Positions 34,381 to 47,706 of a stretch of DNA of 64,000 nucleotides are shown here, in pieces. Location of the stretch: the NCBI GenBank assembly GCA_032622095.1, contig CP136067.1:197368052-197432051 (forward strand), read 5' to 3'. The position numbers and the translations under genes are program-made. Within the stretch, counting starts at the first letter, position 1; every line of letters starts with the position of its first letter. Under the pieces are notes generated by a model. It had not been told where the DNA came from and did not search any database. It saw only the letters and a list, made by a program, of their open reading frames with translations. Origin of the DNA: Siphonodentalium dalli. Its lineage: Eukaryota > Mollusca > Scaphopoda > Gadilida > Siphonodentaliidae.

Positions 34381-35343
34381 ATTGAACGGGTTCAAGTTTT
34401 TTTTAATAGATAAGTGAGCAAATGTCAGCGACCTTGAATAGCATACCACGACCCAGGCCAACAGGTGGAATATTAGCAGGTGATTTGTCTGATTTTATGA
34501 GCAAGTAGGGCTAATAAAACGTACAAATCCATTCCAAATCCCATTCATTCTGTGAGAATAATGAAACAATTATGCCTCACAACATCAACAGCATTCCGAA
34601 GACATAGGAGAAATACAGTTGATTTAAAACGCGAATGAGAAGCCGGAATAACTACCTGGCTGGAATTACCACCCAAAGAAATATATCCGATCCCAGGGTT
34701 TGCAAGAGGATTAATCAATTACCTGGTTTACTAACATATGGCGCGCAACTGGTTTGTGCGATTTCATGAATTACGTTAACACACTGGGATGACATCATTT
34801 AGGTGGTAAATTTAGAAAATCTGTGATATTGGCGTATGCCCGCTATGTGGTCTAAGATTCCCCTAACATTTCTACCGTACACTTATTATTTTTTCTCAGG
34901 TCGGGGGCATACACACTTGCAGGTATGCAAACACAATCGTGCATGTACCTGGTAAACCCAGATAAACATTATCAGGTGACGACGTTCGGAGTTTTTTTTG
35001 TGCTGACATATATACCTGTCATATATAAGTACGTGTAAGATAATTGGGTTTAGAGCCACGCATGTTTGGGGCGCCAAACTGTAATCTGTAATGTTCGAGT
35101 GTATATGTCCGAGTGTATATGTCACACACTGGTTCCATAGATAAATACTCATATACTTGTATATATGTATATATGAACAGTTTATGCGCCGGAATGATTT
35201 ATTCAATTAAAAAATTTATATCGAAAATACCAATTTGACTAATTTGACGTCGGAATGAAATAATAAAAAGAGTTCATTGGCAGTCCATTCATGAAATGGT
35301 ACGAATAAATTACGTATATATATAGCTAACCGCGGTGTATCGT
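34381..35343. other. Intron sequence, nothing recognised
   Basis: About 1 kb of AT-rich, non-coding sequence with no repeat I can name. Confidence 0.3.
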
Positions 35344-37248
35344 TAAAACGAGTAAAATATAAATTAAAAAATATATCAGTTTAAAACGATTGCGCCACTT
35401 TAAAAACGAAACATTGAAAACAGCTGGGAATTCGCTACTCAATCGGTGAGTTTTTTTTCAAAGTATATAGGGTCATTTACCGCTATATCGTGTATCTGTG
35501 GACATTATATATTGTTCCCAATACCAAGTTACACATTTGAACACACATATTATTCGACATGAAGATAGCTGCACTATGTATGTGTGGCATGCGTGCGTGG
35601 AATTGTTGGAGAGGGTAAGTTCAATGTCGTAAGTTCTATGATGACGAACTGGTATTGTTTGGACAACAGGGGGCTAAATGGGCCAATTTCTTATCCTAAA
35701 ATTTCCAAATTCCCCAAATATCTCTTGGTTTGTAATCAACATATAATTATATGATTTTCACTTGATGTTATAAATCTACTTTTTATGAACCTTTATATGG
35801 TGCATATTTTCCAACGCAAATGGCCCGGGACCATTTCCCAAAAGGGGTATATAGACAGAAAAATCCTGCCACATGTAGTCAAGAGAATTGTAATATGAAG
35901 ATACTGCACTATAGATTGATTACCTCCCAGTGAAGACCGATACATTCTGTTTTAAAATTACAGCCAGAATGTTTCTTGTCTAATTAGTGAGGCTGAATGC
36001 TTGCAGTATATATCTTCAAAAAATCTCGTTATAGATTTCACACGATATTAATAATGTGCAGGATTTTAAAGGAACTCAATCCGATCAGACGCTCGTAAAT
36101 GACTAATTCTTTGGCTTCGGGGGTAAAAAATATTTAATTCGAGTCGAGGAACCGACCCATCAAAGCTCAGAGTGATCAGATATCGAGATGTGTAATAATA
36201 TGTGGCACGGAAACACGTGGTCAAACGCAGGGTCTCGGACAACACTGGGGATGAAGAAAGATAACACTAAAATCAAGAGGTAATATGGCCATATTTTGTT
36301 GAACCAAAATGTTGATAAATAATTTTTTTTGGGAAATTTGATACCATAGACAGAGGTTAGAATTATTTTGATGCAATTAATCGATTCTGATAACTAAAGC
36401 GTATTTTGAAGAAATGTTGTTGTTGTATCTTGATGGCATGGGGACCATCTGATCGGATTGAGTACCTTTAAAACGAGTAAAATATAAATTAAATAATATA
36501 TCAGTATAAAACGATTGCGACCCTAATATGTATTCTATATATGTCTCACTTATGAAAACAGCTGGAAAATCGCTACGCATTCGGTTAGTTTTTTTCAAAG
36601 TATATTGTGTATATAATATATCGTGTATGTGTGGACATTATATATTGTTCCCAATAGCAAATTACACATTTGAACAAAAATATTATTCGACATGAAGATA
36701 TAGCTGCACTATGTATGCGTGACTGCGTGGTATTATTGGAGAGAGTAACTTCAGTATCGTCCTTACTTTTTCTACAGTTAGAAATTCTGTGACGAACGGG
36801 TATTGTTTGGACAATAAAAGTGGGCGAAAATGGGCCAATTTCTTACCCGAAAATTTCCAAATTCGCCAAATATCTGTTGGTTACTAATCAGCAAATAATT
36901 ATAGGATTATTACTTGATTTATAAATCTACTTTTTATGAGCCTCTGTGGTGCAAATCTTCCCAAAAGTGGTATAGAAAGAATATCCTGCCACATGCAGTC
37001 TAGACTGCAAATACTGAATTAGATTGATTACCCCCATATTATACTGAATTAGATTGATTACCCCCATATTATTGGATACTTATAGCGCGTCGCTGTGGAT
37101 GAAAGCGAAGACCGATACATTGTGTTTTAAAATTACAGCCAGAATGTTTCTTGTCCAATTAGTGAGGCTGAATGCTTGCAGTATATAATATATCTTCAAA
37201 AAATCTCGTTATAGATTACACACGATATTAATAATGTGCAGGAATTTA
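35344..37248. repeat. Direct duplication of about 0.75 kb with a MITE at the junction
   Basis: Copies at 35344-36065 and 36470-37248 share AAAACGAGTAAAATATAAAT at the start and CACGATATTAATAATGTGCA at the end, with scattered substitutions and small indels. MITE A copy 5 lies exactly between them. The second copy has an extra 31-bp tandem duplication (ACTGAATTAGATTGATTACC) near 37012-37071. Confidence 0.75.
36066..36473 (-). mobile_element. MITE family A, copy 5 (complete ends)
   Basis: Best-preserved copy: it starts TTAAAGGAACTCAATCCGAT with CAGACG following. It ends with the near-exact reverse complement CTGATCGGATTGAGTACCTT then TAAA. TTTAAA at both ends may include the target duplication. 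Confidence 0.8.
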
Positions 37249-38520
37249 AGGTCTCGTGAGAATTGAGTCATACATATATTTATACTTGGATGATGCCATG
37301 AATCTATACTCTGCATGGCTTTACGAGATTTTATGATTAAGGGTTGATACACACATGCATGTAATTTCTGTATGTAAAATACATGTATTTTACATGGCCA
37401 CACCAATAATTGACAACATTAATCACCTGCGCGCGAGCGATTCATTGTCAACAGGCCAGACAAGTGAGTAGTGATAAGCGAAGTCAAACTGTCTGCTATT
37501 ATGACATTTAAGGCCAGTCTAAAACATGTCTTCTTTTACGGATGCGGAAATAGTCAAGTCTGTGTGATATCTGGCATTTTATTAATGCACGAACACCAGA
37601 ATCGACACGTATGACATAAACAGGCTTGATATAGAACATTATTGACCATGACTCTTGTTTGGCGTGGGGTCTCGAAAGCTTCAAATCGCTAAGGACTTAG
37701 TTGAATGTATCGGTTGGAATAATCTGGGCAAGAAGGTACAATACAATATGTTTTACTTAAATAGCTCAGAGTTAGCCACCCGGCCTGGTAGCTTTCGGGA
37801 TCATATAGCCCCAAGTCGGGCATCATATGTATAGCCTGCGTCGGGGAAATCCTGATCCACCACTGCTATAAATATCAAGAGAGGACTGGCAAATATATTT
37901 AAATAGAACGTCCACCATATGGGTTATCCCACGAACAATTATTTTAAGTGGCCTGCATGGCGACTCGGTACAAGATAGTCCATTCCGACTTAATTGTAAC
38001 TAGAACTCAGTGCGGTCAACACGTCGGTGGACACATATTACAGGCGGGGTCAAATCATGTAGTTACTTTTAAGAATTGAAGTGTATTTGACTCAAATGAT
38101 AAATGACAGATTAAAGTGTGTCATTGTTTCCAGTAAGCTCAGACCTAGAATTACGCGTAAAGACTCCATATACATTCACAATTCACTCCTTAAATCTTAC
38201 CGAACAACTCCAGAAATAAATCACAAATTCACGAACACGTCAGTCGGTCACTGCCTTTTGGCTAACTGTGTCATCGTGTCAAGGTTACCCGCTCAGCATG
38301 ATCTGCACGTGCGCTTATGTGGTCCCTGATCTAATTTGACAATGTGCCAAAAATAGCAGTAATGAAAACAGGGGCGTGAAGAGGTAGCTTAGAGGCGTGT
38401 AGTTCTGTGCCGATACATTATATCTACCGTGAGCTATCGAAATCAATGCCAACAGCGACAATGCTAGTGATATTAACTAATTTTAATACCGTGTTTTATA
38501 TTATTAATGAACTATTTAGG
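37249..38520. other. Intron sequence, nothing recognised
   Basis: About 1.3 kb with no gene or repeat I can support. Confidence 0.3.
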
Positions 38521-38965
38521 CTCATCTAAAGTTTATTTTAATTTTAATTGAAATCAGAATATTTCGCCAGATATATGGAAAATAAGAGATGGTCAGTAAA
38601 CGTGCACCAGCTCTGCGGTGCCGCGGAGGGATGCCTGGGCCGATCGGGCCCCGCTCCACGCGGTGCATTTGTCTCGCGTGGAGCGGGGTGTGCTCCACCA
38701 AGGCGCCCGGTGAAGTGGTATGGCAGGGTGGTGGGAATGAGGGTGTTACCACAGTGGTTGGTAGTCGTGGGTAGATTGGAGCTGCATGCATTTTTTGGAC
38801 TTCCAAGAAATGTGTGCGGCTTTAATATGCTCAAGGCTGCCTGTTGCTGTGGGGAAACATATTACAACGCACGCGTGTAACCTGTAAATTATATGTATAT
38901 ATGTTAATTGATGTCTAAATGTCATTTATTGATTTACATAGACAATAAACTTGATTGATTGACAT
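38521..38965 (+). repeat. Probable LINE 3' fragment
   Basis: GC-rich island with an internal inverted repeat (CCCGCTCCACGCG...CGCGTGGAGCGGGG, 38647-38687). It is followed by ACAATAAACTTGATTGATTG at 38941-38960, a tail typical of CR1/L2-like LINEs. It is open in several frames but shows no domain. The assignment rests mainly on the tail. Confidence 0.4.
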
Positions 38966-39679
38966 TGTCTGTATGATCCATGTAAAACCCCAAATACACG
39001 ATAATTACAGAGATTACATGCATGTGTGTATCCACCCTAAGGCGACTTTAATGAGGCGATTTTGATTACATCGCATACTATGATGGAATTTCTCCCGCGT
39101 GATCGACTCAATGTTTACTGCGATAGCATCTTACAAAAGTCACAAACATCATGCAATTGCGAGCTGGGACCCTGCGCTGTTTGTTCTGTATGTTACAAAG
39201 ATTTCAATGCTCGTAGAAAGGCATGCAGGTCAATTGGTATTTATCGACCTATATTTCGATACCGGTAAAAATTCAAAAGCGAATATTAGGTGTATTTTCG
39301 AGCCTAAACCGCCATATGACTTTAAAGTGATGTGAAACACTCGGGTCGGCTGATCAAATGGAGAATAATCTTGTTCAAAGTAGTTGTTCTACAAATATTA
39401 TATGTAAATTGACAACACACACCATCATTCTTATATATTAATTAAATGCAATGACTGTCGATGGCAAAATCGTTTTCTTTAGTTTATCGCCGATAGATGC
39501 GTCCCGAAGTAAATATTTACAATTGAGCATAGTTCAGACGATGTTTTATTTGGAGTGTTACGGCCGATTTAGTTGAGATTTTCGGCGATGTTAGTAGAAC
39601 GCTACATTCATACGATTGACATAGCACCTGAATAATAATTTATCAGTTTCACGCACCCGAACAAGTCCATTATATGTCT
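38966..39679. other. Intron sequence, nothing recognised
   Basis: AT-rich, non-coding. Confidence 0.3.
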
Positions 39680-41430
39680 TTAACCCTTTCAGTGCCAAGT
39701 CCGATTTTTGTATTAACCCATATACCCTGTGCCAATGCATTCTCTTATATATGCGAGTCGACCATAGGTCGCCTCGCATATATAAGAGAATGCATTGGCC
39801 TAACAAATTTTCATCATTTGTTATTATATTTTACAATTTTTTCTTATATTCTACTCTCTCTCTTTCTGCTAGGTCGATCAAGTTACTAACACAGTTCAAT
39901 CAAAAGGAAAGTAAGTATACAAGTAGACATCACATTATCGAGTCAGCCCCACCAGGAGGACATGTAATTATGAATTATGTTTCAACAGGGCTCGATGAGA
40001 CGTACTGCTCATCGACAGGATATCACAGTGAATTGGCCACGCCCTCTCTGCAGTAAAGCAAGCCCTCAATAAAACCCACTGGTAATACTCAGCTTAAACA
40101 ACCTATTGGGTATGTACTAACCCTGTATGCAACATCCGCAATATCGACCGTCTAACAAGACTAACATAATATTAAAACGTAGGGTAGCGGGCTCCGGCCC
40201 TAGATGGCTCCTTGTGCGCTGATGAATGTCCTCGGGCGGCATAGATACCCTTTTGGTGGCCGTATTATAAGCCATTGAGTAATTATCTCTTTCAAAATGA
40301 CTAACCTGCTAACTCTTTAATATAAAACTTATTGAATTACCCCGCACACCAAATACAATGTGTACAGGCTGGCACAAGAATATTCCGAGCATACCTTTAC
40401 GCGTTGTTAGTTGTTTGCCTGTGTGGTCGCAGTATAAGCTATCAATATAATCTCCCTCAACTGACTTACAACCACATATACAAATTTAAACACATGCTTT
40501 CAACCACACCCATACATACACGAAGACACAATACTAGCAACAACATTCGGTACCCAACCTTCAGAGACATATCACCAACAGTCTGGCCTCAGCTGCGACC
40601 TCATCCTCATCTGTGCAACAACACAACCAGGTCAACGGGCTCTGAGACTCACACAGGAGTGTAAGGCGGGCATTGCACCACCGAGAGTTGGGGAGCCCCG
40701 ACCGACCTTAAGTCATCCGGCCGGCATTGCACACCCTTCCTAGAGTTGAGCCCGTAGTATAAGCCCTAAATATAACAGACTAAGGCAACGGAGTTCAAGC
40801 ATGCACCAACTTGGACACTAGTTTACAACAAACCACTAAATAAAAAGATATCAACTAAGTTAAACAAACAGAACTCGTATTACAATCAAGGTAAGTCTTC
40901 TCGCTGGTCCGCTTTTGGAATGGGGAGGGGGGGGGGGGGGGCTTTGCTTCCTGCCAGGGTGGCATGTAACCCATACTCCACAAGCAAGCATCAAATGATT
41001 AGAAAACACTCACAACCAAACTCAACAAACGCTCTTCAGCGGCACTATATCACTCAACCGTGGGTTGTAGGATAGGGCTTACAGCCCTTTCAAATCTTCC
41101 CGGGGGGATCTTCCCAAACCCAAACTTCAAACTCTGCTCTCTCTCTTTCAGTGCCAGACTTATTTTGTAGGTTTAGTGCCAGGGAATCTTACGTTTTTCA
41201 TGGGCATCAAAATTATTACTATGAATACGTGGTGATAGTTTTGAGTTATAACATGCCCCTAAGGTTTTAACCAGTTTGTTTTTAAATTCGCTATAGCATG
41301 CTTAAGCATACCCAAAAAAATTCAACAAAAAAAAAAAAAAAAAAAAACAATAAAAAAAATGTTTTAGGGCAGATTTTACAGACCGTAAATTAGGGCCGAT
41401 GCGATCGGCCCCTGGTACTGAAAGGGTTAA
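39680..41430. mobile_element. TTAA-type element with hairpin B, copy 4, carrying extra sequence
   Basis: Ends are TTAACCCTTTCAGTGCCA and the inverted TGGTACTGAAAGGGTTAA. A single family B hairpin lies at 39731-39799. Between CT-rich stretches near 39857 and 41140 about 1.27 kb of unassigned sequence may be a later insertion. It includes a G-run near 40925, two related GGCATTGCAC...GAGAGTTG blocks (about 40670-40755) and a poly-A run near 41330. No transposase was seen. Confidence 0.55.
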
Positions 41431-41531
41431 TGTTATAAAGTTCCCCGTCTCACAAAAGGTCAGACCATCAAAAAGTTCCCAAGTTTTGAACGGGTGGAAT
41501 ATGATCTCTTCGGTGTAGCTAGAGTAGTGAT

Positions 41532-42105
41532 ATTCAATTCAATTCAATTAGTTTATTCTGATCGTCAAGTTAAGACATTACAGATACATATGGATATAAT
41601 ATACAATATATTTCAGTACAGGTATACATGTATATATTATATATGGCATAATAATAGAATATAGAAATGTTGGACGGTATTCGGTTGTTTCAATATGTCA
41701 GGCGGGTGGTAATAAGCCTCAGGCGGACCTGAATATTTCTAGGATCTTCTTAATAAATACTGATAGATTTTTAACTGTCTTTTGATTTCGGCAGTTGAAA
41801 AGAGCGGCTAGTTTGTGAGTGTTAGGTCTCTGGTAGTAGTAGGGTTTCAGGTATTTTATTCTAAGTTCATTAAGTTCCCTACATTTCAGTACCATGCATG
41901 TGATATTCGTCGCCGATTTCAAGATTACATAGTGTGCAAATTCGGTATGAGTAATCCGTAGTTGTCCAAGTACAATGTTCTACAGGGAGTTTGTGGTTTC
42001 TTGTCCGGAAAGCCATAATATAGTTAACTGCTCTGTTATCATCAAGGGTTAGATCATTCTCTGTTTCAAAGTTTGGCTTTATAATCCGGTAAAATGCGTA
42101 TTCAT
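41532..42105 (-). pseudogene. 5'-truncated LINE copy (ORF2 C-terminus and 3' UTR)
   Basis: On the minus strand, AFRTRNHKLPVEHC and CTLCNLEIGDEYH correspond to the zinc-knuckle region of the LINE at 6785-10246. After a frameshift, KYLKPYYYQRPNTHKLAALF then NCRNQKTVKNLSVFIKKILE follows its C-terminus. The two differ at many residues, so this is a related subfamily rather than a fresh copy. The 3' end is marked by a short AATTC repeat (41532-41550). Confidence 0.78.
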
Positions 42106-42275
42106 GACACAGCTACAAAATTAGACGAACATAACAATAACGAAATAATTGTGGTCGTATATATTCTCTGGACTATTTGATAAACAAGCGAGTTTATGTG
42201 GTAGCTAGCGGTCGAACTAACGAAGATGTATGATAAAATCCCGCGATTGGGAAAATTGATATAATATACGCGAAC

Positions 42276-42660
42276 AATGTTAGTACAAATATACACATAA
42301 AGGTTATAGTCCAAATGAGGATGAAATTGAATTGGTCATTGTCACAAGGTTATACAATGTTAGTACAAGTACACAAAGAAAGGTTATAGTCCAAGTGAGG
42401 ATGAAATTGAATTGGTCATTGTCACAAGGATATACAATGTTAGTACAAGTACACACAGAAAGGTTATAGTCCAAATGAGGATGAAATTAAATTGGTCATT
42501 GTCACAAGGCTATACAATGTTAGTACAAGGACACACAGAAAGGTTATAGTCCAAGTGAGGCTGAAATTGAATTGGTCATTGTCACAAGGCTATACAATGT
42601 TAGTACAAGTACACACAGAAAGGTTATAGTCCAAGTGAGGATGAAGTTGAATTGGTCTTG
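42276..42660 (+). repeat. 80-bp tandem repeat, about 4.8 copies
   Basis: Units begin AATGTTAGTACAAGTACACA at 42276, 42356, 42436, 42516 and 42596, with a constant 80-bp spacing and a few substitutions. It lies directly beyond the truncation point of the LINE fragment. The sequence to 42946 holds nothing else recognised. Confidence 0.9.
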
Positions 42661-45392
42661 AAGAATTCATGAATGCTCATGCAGAATAATTTGGCTTAAC
42701 ATAATATTGTATATATAGCATATAATGCCAGTGGTCAATAAAACCTGATTAAAATATTAGGTACCCAGAATCTTCCAAATGTGTATTAAATTACGTTTTT
42801 GACTGACTTAGGAGTAAATGGGTCCTTTTAATATATTGGACACCGAATACTTTAAATATAGACAACAATTTTCTCCTTTTATTTGAAAACCTCCAAGTTA
42901 GAGAGCGGATAGCGTATGTAAATGCATGGCATGGTTATATATATAACTAGAAGGTGACCCGACTTCGTCCGGGCTTTGACATTGAATTGACCATTTTGAA
43001 GGTCAAGGTCAGGTGGGGTCACGATTTGACCCGTCAAAAACACTCCCTGGAAACAATTACCACTAAGTATCAAATTTTGTCAAAATCCGTCTGGCAGTTT
43101 TCCAACACCAACACCCCAAAAATGGTGGAAATTGGGCAAGCGGATACCGGGAAATCGGCCCAGCGGATACCGAGATACCCTATGTATCAAATTTCGTCCG
43201 TAAAAATCCGCCAGTTTTACCCGATTTGATTTCCACTAAAGTATGTAAACGCGCCTCATATACACACGCCCATTAATGATCAAGCTTCAACGTAAAGGTA
43301 AATTAGCATTGTGTGGTAAATTTTAACTAATTATTTTCTCGCAGTCAAAGTTGAACAATTTCGATGTTGTTGACATTGACGGCTTGGGGCCACCGGTAGA
43401 TTCCATTTCGCAACAACGAAGTATCATTTCAGCTAAATGGATTCTTGGATGAGATTCCAGACCCGCGGGGTAAATGTAAACAGCTTGAGCCTATGCGTGG
43501 TGTGAATATACAAAAAATAAATCTATCGACAATAGACCTAAGAATATTAGCTGTAACAAAATTTATATATCAGAAATTGTAATAAATGATATATTTTGGG
43601 ATAGATGCACGATTTTTAATAGCCTGCAAATTGACAATATATATTGTAAATGTTATAATTTTGGGAAAAATACACGATGCGTAATTGCCTGCAAATTGCC
43701 TACGTTCGTCGACGTATGAATATAGAGTTATCCTCCCTGCATCGCAGTGCTAAATCCGGCGTGATAGCACTGCGGATCCCGAGATATGAGTTTTGAAGGT
43801 CAAGGTGACGCCGCACGGACAAATGGACGGGCCCAAGTTCGTTCCCGGGTCGAATTACGTTTCCGTACCAAGTTTGGTCGAAATCGGTCCAGCCGTGTTC
43901 GAGTCCATCGCGAACACACACACACACACAAACACACAGATCTTCCAAAATATATAATAGACTAGCCGATGAGCCAGACGTTGTCCGAGCTATTCAAAAA
44001 CCAAATTTCAAGTCGATAGCTCTACCCACCCGACGTTGTCCGGGCTATTCAAAAACCAAATTTCAAGTCGATAGCTCTACCCGTTTCCGAGATCTGGTCT
44101 GCGCGTGCGCGAAGCTGGCGTCGCACGGGCTCGGCGACCCGATAAAATTCGTATCAGGGGCAAGATACATTCACATACCAAATTTCAAGTCGATAGCTCC
44201 ACCCGTTTCCGAGATCTCGTCTGCGCATGCGCGAAGCTGGCGTCGCACGGGCTCGGCGACCCGATAAAATTCGTATCCGGGGCAAGATACATTCACATAG
44301 CAAATTTAACGTCGATAGCTCCTCCCGTTTCCGAGATCTCGTCTGCGCATGCGCGAAGCGGGCGCCGCACGGGCTCGCCAACACGACAACGTCCACCGCC
44401 TGGTCAAACTACACACACGTACCAAGTTTCGTCCCGATCGGTCGAGAATCGTAGATTTGTATAAATGACAAACATACAGACAAACATACAGACAAACATA
44501 CAGACAGAGGTCTTCAAAATATATATGAGACTAGCCGATGAGCCCGACGTTGTCCGGGCTATTCAAAAACCAAATTTCAAGTCGATAGCTCTACCCGTTT
44601 CCGAGATCTGGTCTGCGCATGAGCGAAGCTGGCGTCGCACGGGCTCGGCGACCCGATCAAATTCGTATCCGGGGCAAGATACATTCACATAGCAAATTTC
44701 AAGTCGATAGCTCTACCCGTTTCCGAGATCTCGTCTACGCATGCGCGAAGCTGGCGTCGCACGGGCTCAGCGACCCGATAAAATTCGCATCCGGGGCAAG
44801 ATACATTCACATAGCAAATTTCAAGTCGATAGCTCCACCCGTTTCCGCGATCCGGTCTGCGCATGCGCGAAGCTGGCGTCGCACGGGCTCGGCGACCCGA
44901 TAAAATTCGTATCCGGGGCAAGATACATTCACATAGCAAATTTCAAGTCGATAGCTCCACCCGTTTCCGAGATCTCGTCTGCGCATGCGCGAAGCGGGCA
45001 CCGCACGGGCTCGCCAATACGACAACGTCCACCGCCTGGTCAAACTACACACACGTACCAAGTTTCGTCCCAATCGGTCGAGAATCGTAGATTTGTATAA
45101 ATGACAAACAAACAAACAAACAAACAGACAGAGGTCTTCAAAATATATATGAGACTAGCAGGTTAGCCCGCCACTGGCGGCATTCGTCCCATGGCTTTGT
45201 TTCAGAAACATGACATTTTTGTAATTATTTTGTTTTTATTTATTTTTGTTTTTTATTTTTTAATATGAACTTAATGTTTTTTAAATTTAATATATTTTGT
45301 TTCTGAATTGTTTTTTTATTGTTAATTTTTTTAAATTTTAAATTGTTTTAATTAAATTGTAAATTGTTTTATTTATTTTTTTTGTTTCTGGC

Positions 45393-46896
45393 AGGGGGGG
45401 GGGGGGGTCGGAAAAAATTTCCAGGCACGTATGATGGGGTGGGTGGGTGTCTCTTGGGTCCAAAAAACTGTTTTTTCCATATGCCAATTTTTTTTTCCAT
45501 TCCTGCTATTGAGTCTTATTTTGATGTGTTTTGAACAGAAACAGGTCATATATAGTTAATACTAATGCTATACTACATATAGAGGTTATCAGAAGTTGGA
45601 TCAGTTGCACAATGGCCAACAATAACCCAAATTCAACTTGATAGAACTAGACACTGCGCTATTGGGAAAATAAAATTTAATCAGGATTCCATCTACTGAT
45701 ACAACAAAATAAGAATAACTATGCAGAACTCAGCTGAAAATAAGCAATAAAATGAAAGCACACTTGACCATATGTGACTTGGAAATAAAGATATAATAAA
45801 TAATGGAATAAAATAGAATTTTGACAACGTAAAACAAAATCTTAACAAATAAATTGAAGGCCAACCGGGCCAGCTTGAACAATTTCACATTGTTTTCCAT
45901 GTTAATGTGGATCAGCTTGTAATGTTAATCACAGTAACGAAGATTTTATCGTCACTGATATCGTGAGCAAAAAAGAAGTAAAATTGGGCTATCCATCCAT
46001 ATTATTCCCAATTATTACGAAGCCTATTACTTCAGGCAGTGGCTACCAGCCTGCCATTACATGCTATAACATGTTTCCTCAGTTCTGGTTTCTGAGATGC
46101 CCCAAGAAGAGTCACGCATGTAGAGTCACGCATGTATATCATGGTTATGTTTGGTATTAGCATTATTCTTCAAACTGGGACGAACTGGGATGAACAGTTG
46201 TATTTCCACATGTTTTGATACACAATTTGATTCCAGCAATACAGTAATGCCCTAATTAAACGACTCCATAACCACAGCAGAATAATGGGTAATTTTCAGG
46301 ATTTAGTCGGAAATTAAAATTAAAGTACCCATTATTCTGCTGTGGTTATGGAGTCGATTAATTAGGGCATTACTGTATATCACATAGCAAATATCAAAAA
46401 AATCAAATAATCTGAAATTTGTTGTACCGGTACCATGTATTCTGTAGAATACTCAAATGTGATTATGTGACTAGATCATGTGACTATATATTATGAAAAT
46501 GAATGTTAATAAAAACCTTGGCACTCTGCCTATATATCCCTAGAAATGTGATTATGTTGACACATTTCTTGATTATTGACACTTATATGATAAATTCAAA
46601 TAGTATAGTTATCTCATTATGCACTGTTCTATTCAAATATAGCGCAATAAATTATGATAATGCAGGATAATCAGCTATTTGGTTGCTCAATTGATAATTT
46701 TTCTCAAATTTAAGGGGGGTGGGTGTCCAAAAACTGACCGGAAAAAACTTCCTGAAACGGAAAAAAAAGGGTGGGTGTCCAAAATTGCCTGGAAAAAAAG
46801 GCCGGAAACGGAAGAAATTGGGTGGGTGGGTGGTCCGAGGCCGGAAAAAAAAAATCATCATACGTGCCTGGAATTTTTTTCCGACCCCCCCCCCCC
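45393..46896. mobile_element. 1.5-kb TIR element with 10-bp target duplication
   Basis: The direct repeat TGTTTCTGGC (45383-45392 and 46897-46906) flanks an insertion in a Helitron unit. Its ends are inverted: a G-run, then TCGGAAAAAATTTCCAGGCA, ending CGTATGATG; the right end is the reverse complement with a C-run. The long duplication suggests a Mutator-like element, but this is uncertain. Direct repeats of a GGTGGGTGTCCAAAA...CCGGAAA unit lie inside the right end. No transposase is present. The 46239-46378 hairpin element is nested within it. Confidence 0.7.
46239..46378. mobile_element. Pogo/mariner-like foldback MITE
   Basis: A near-perfect 53-bp inverted repeat begins TACAGTAATGCCCTAATTAA and ends with the complement ...GGGCATTACTGTA, with about 32 bp between the arms. 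A TA target and CAGTA-type ends suggest pogo/mariner ancestry. Confidence 0.75.
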
Positions 46897-47666
46897 TGTT
46901 TCTGGCGGAAAAATTTACCCGTAGAAATCCCCCCTTCCTAGGAACGACAGACAACGCATTCTTTGTTTCACGAAATCTCTCTACGATAACATTGCATTGA
47001 ATTTAAAACAAACGCTTCCCGTCGGGAAATCTGTCTTCGGGTCGTTGTTGTTGGCATCACGGCTCCCCGAAAACTCTCACATTGCCGAAAACGTGTATTT
47101 AGTAATATCGTTGTTGTTGATATTTACGGCTTGAGGGCTATTTTCTTATTTAGCAAGTTTGAGCTCAATCGGTTAGAGTCTATAAAGGACACACTCATAT
47201 ATATGACACTTCCCGTAGGTAGCAAGTTTGAGCTCAATCGGCATTCCCTGGAATTTCCCGTAGATTGGCAGATTCCAGTAGCTTTATAACGGTATATCTG
47301 GGGAGAAATCTGATGCTATATTCGTGATTATCTGGGATGATTTCGGTATATACCGATACTGTAAAAACAGAGCGCGCCATCCGTGCTCGCAGGGAATAAA
47401 TTTCGAGCGATAACGTTGCGTTCCCGTATAACTCTGCAGATGCGAATAACGTTGAATGGGAAACATACGCTCTTTATAGAGATGCATCAAAAACAAACGC
47501 TCATTAAATAATCACTTGATTAACCCCCGCCGTGCCTTTGCGATGATTTGAGATTGGAGAACGGGTGCTCTGAGCTTCTCTAAACCGCGACTACGGCGGT
47601 GTCGGTGGTATTTTACATTTACATACGAAATTTGATCTCAATCTGTACACGCGTTTTGGATTCTAT

Positions 47667-47706
<40 letters not shown>

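Noticed and set aside
38548-38880. 110-codon ORF in a GC-rich island
   Set aside because: Open in several frames because of GC content, no motif, and the downstream tail suggests a LINE 3' fragment.
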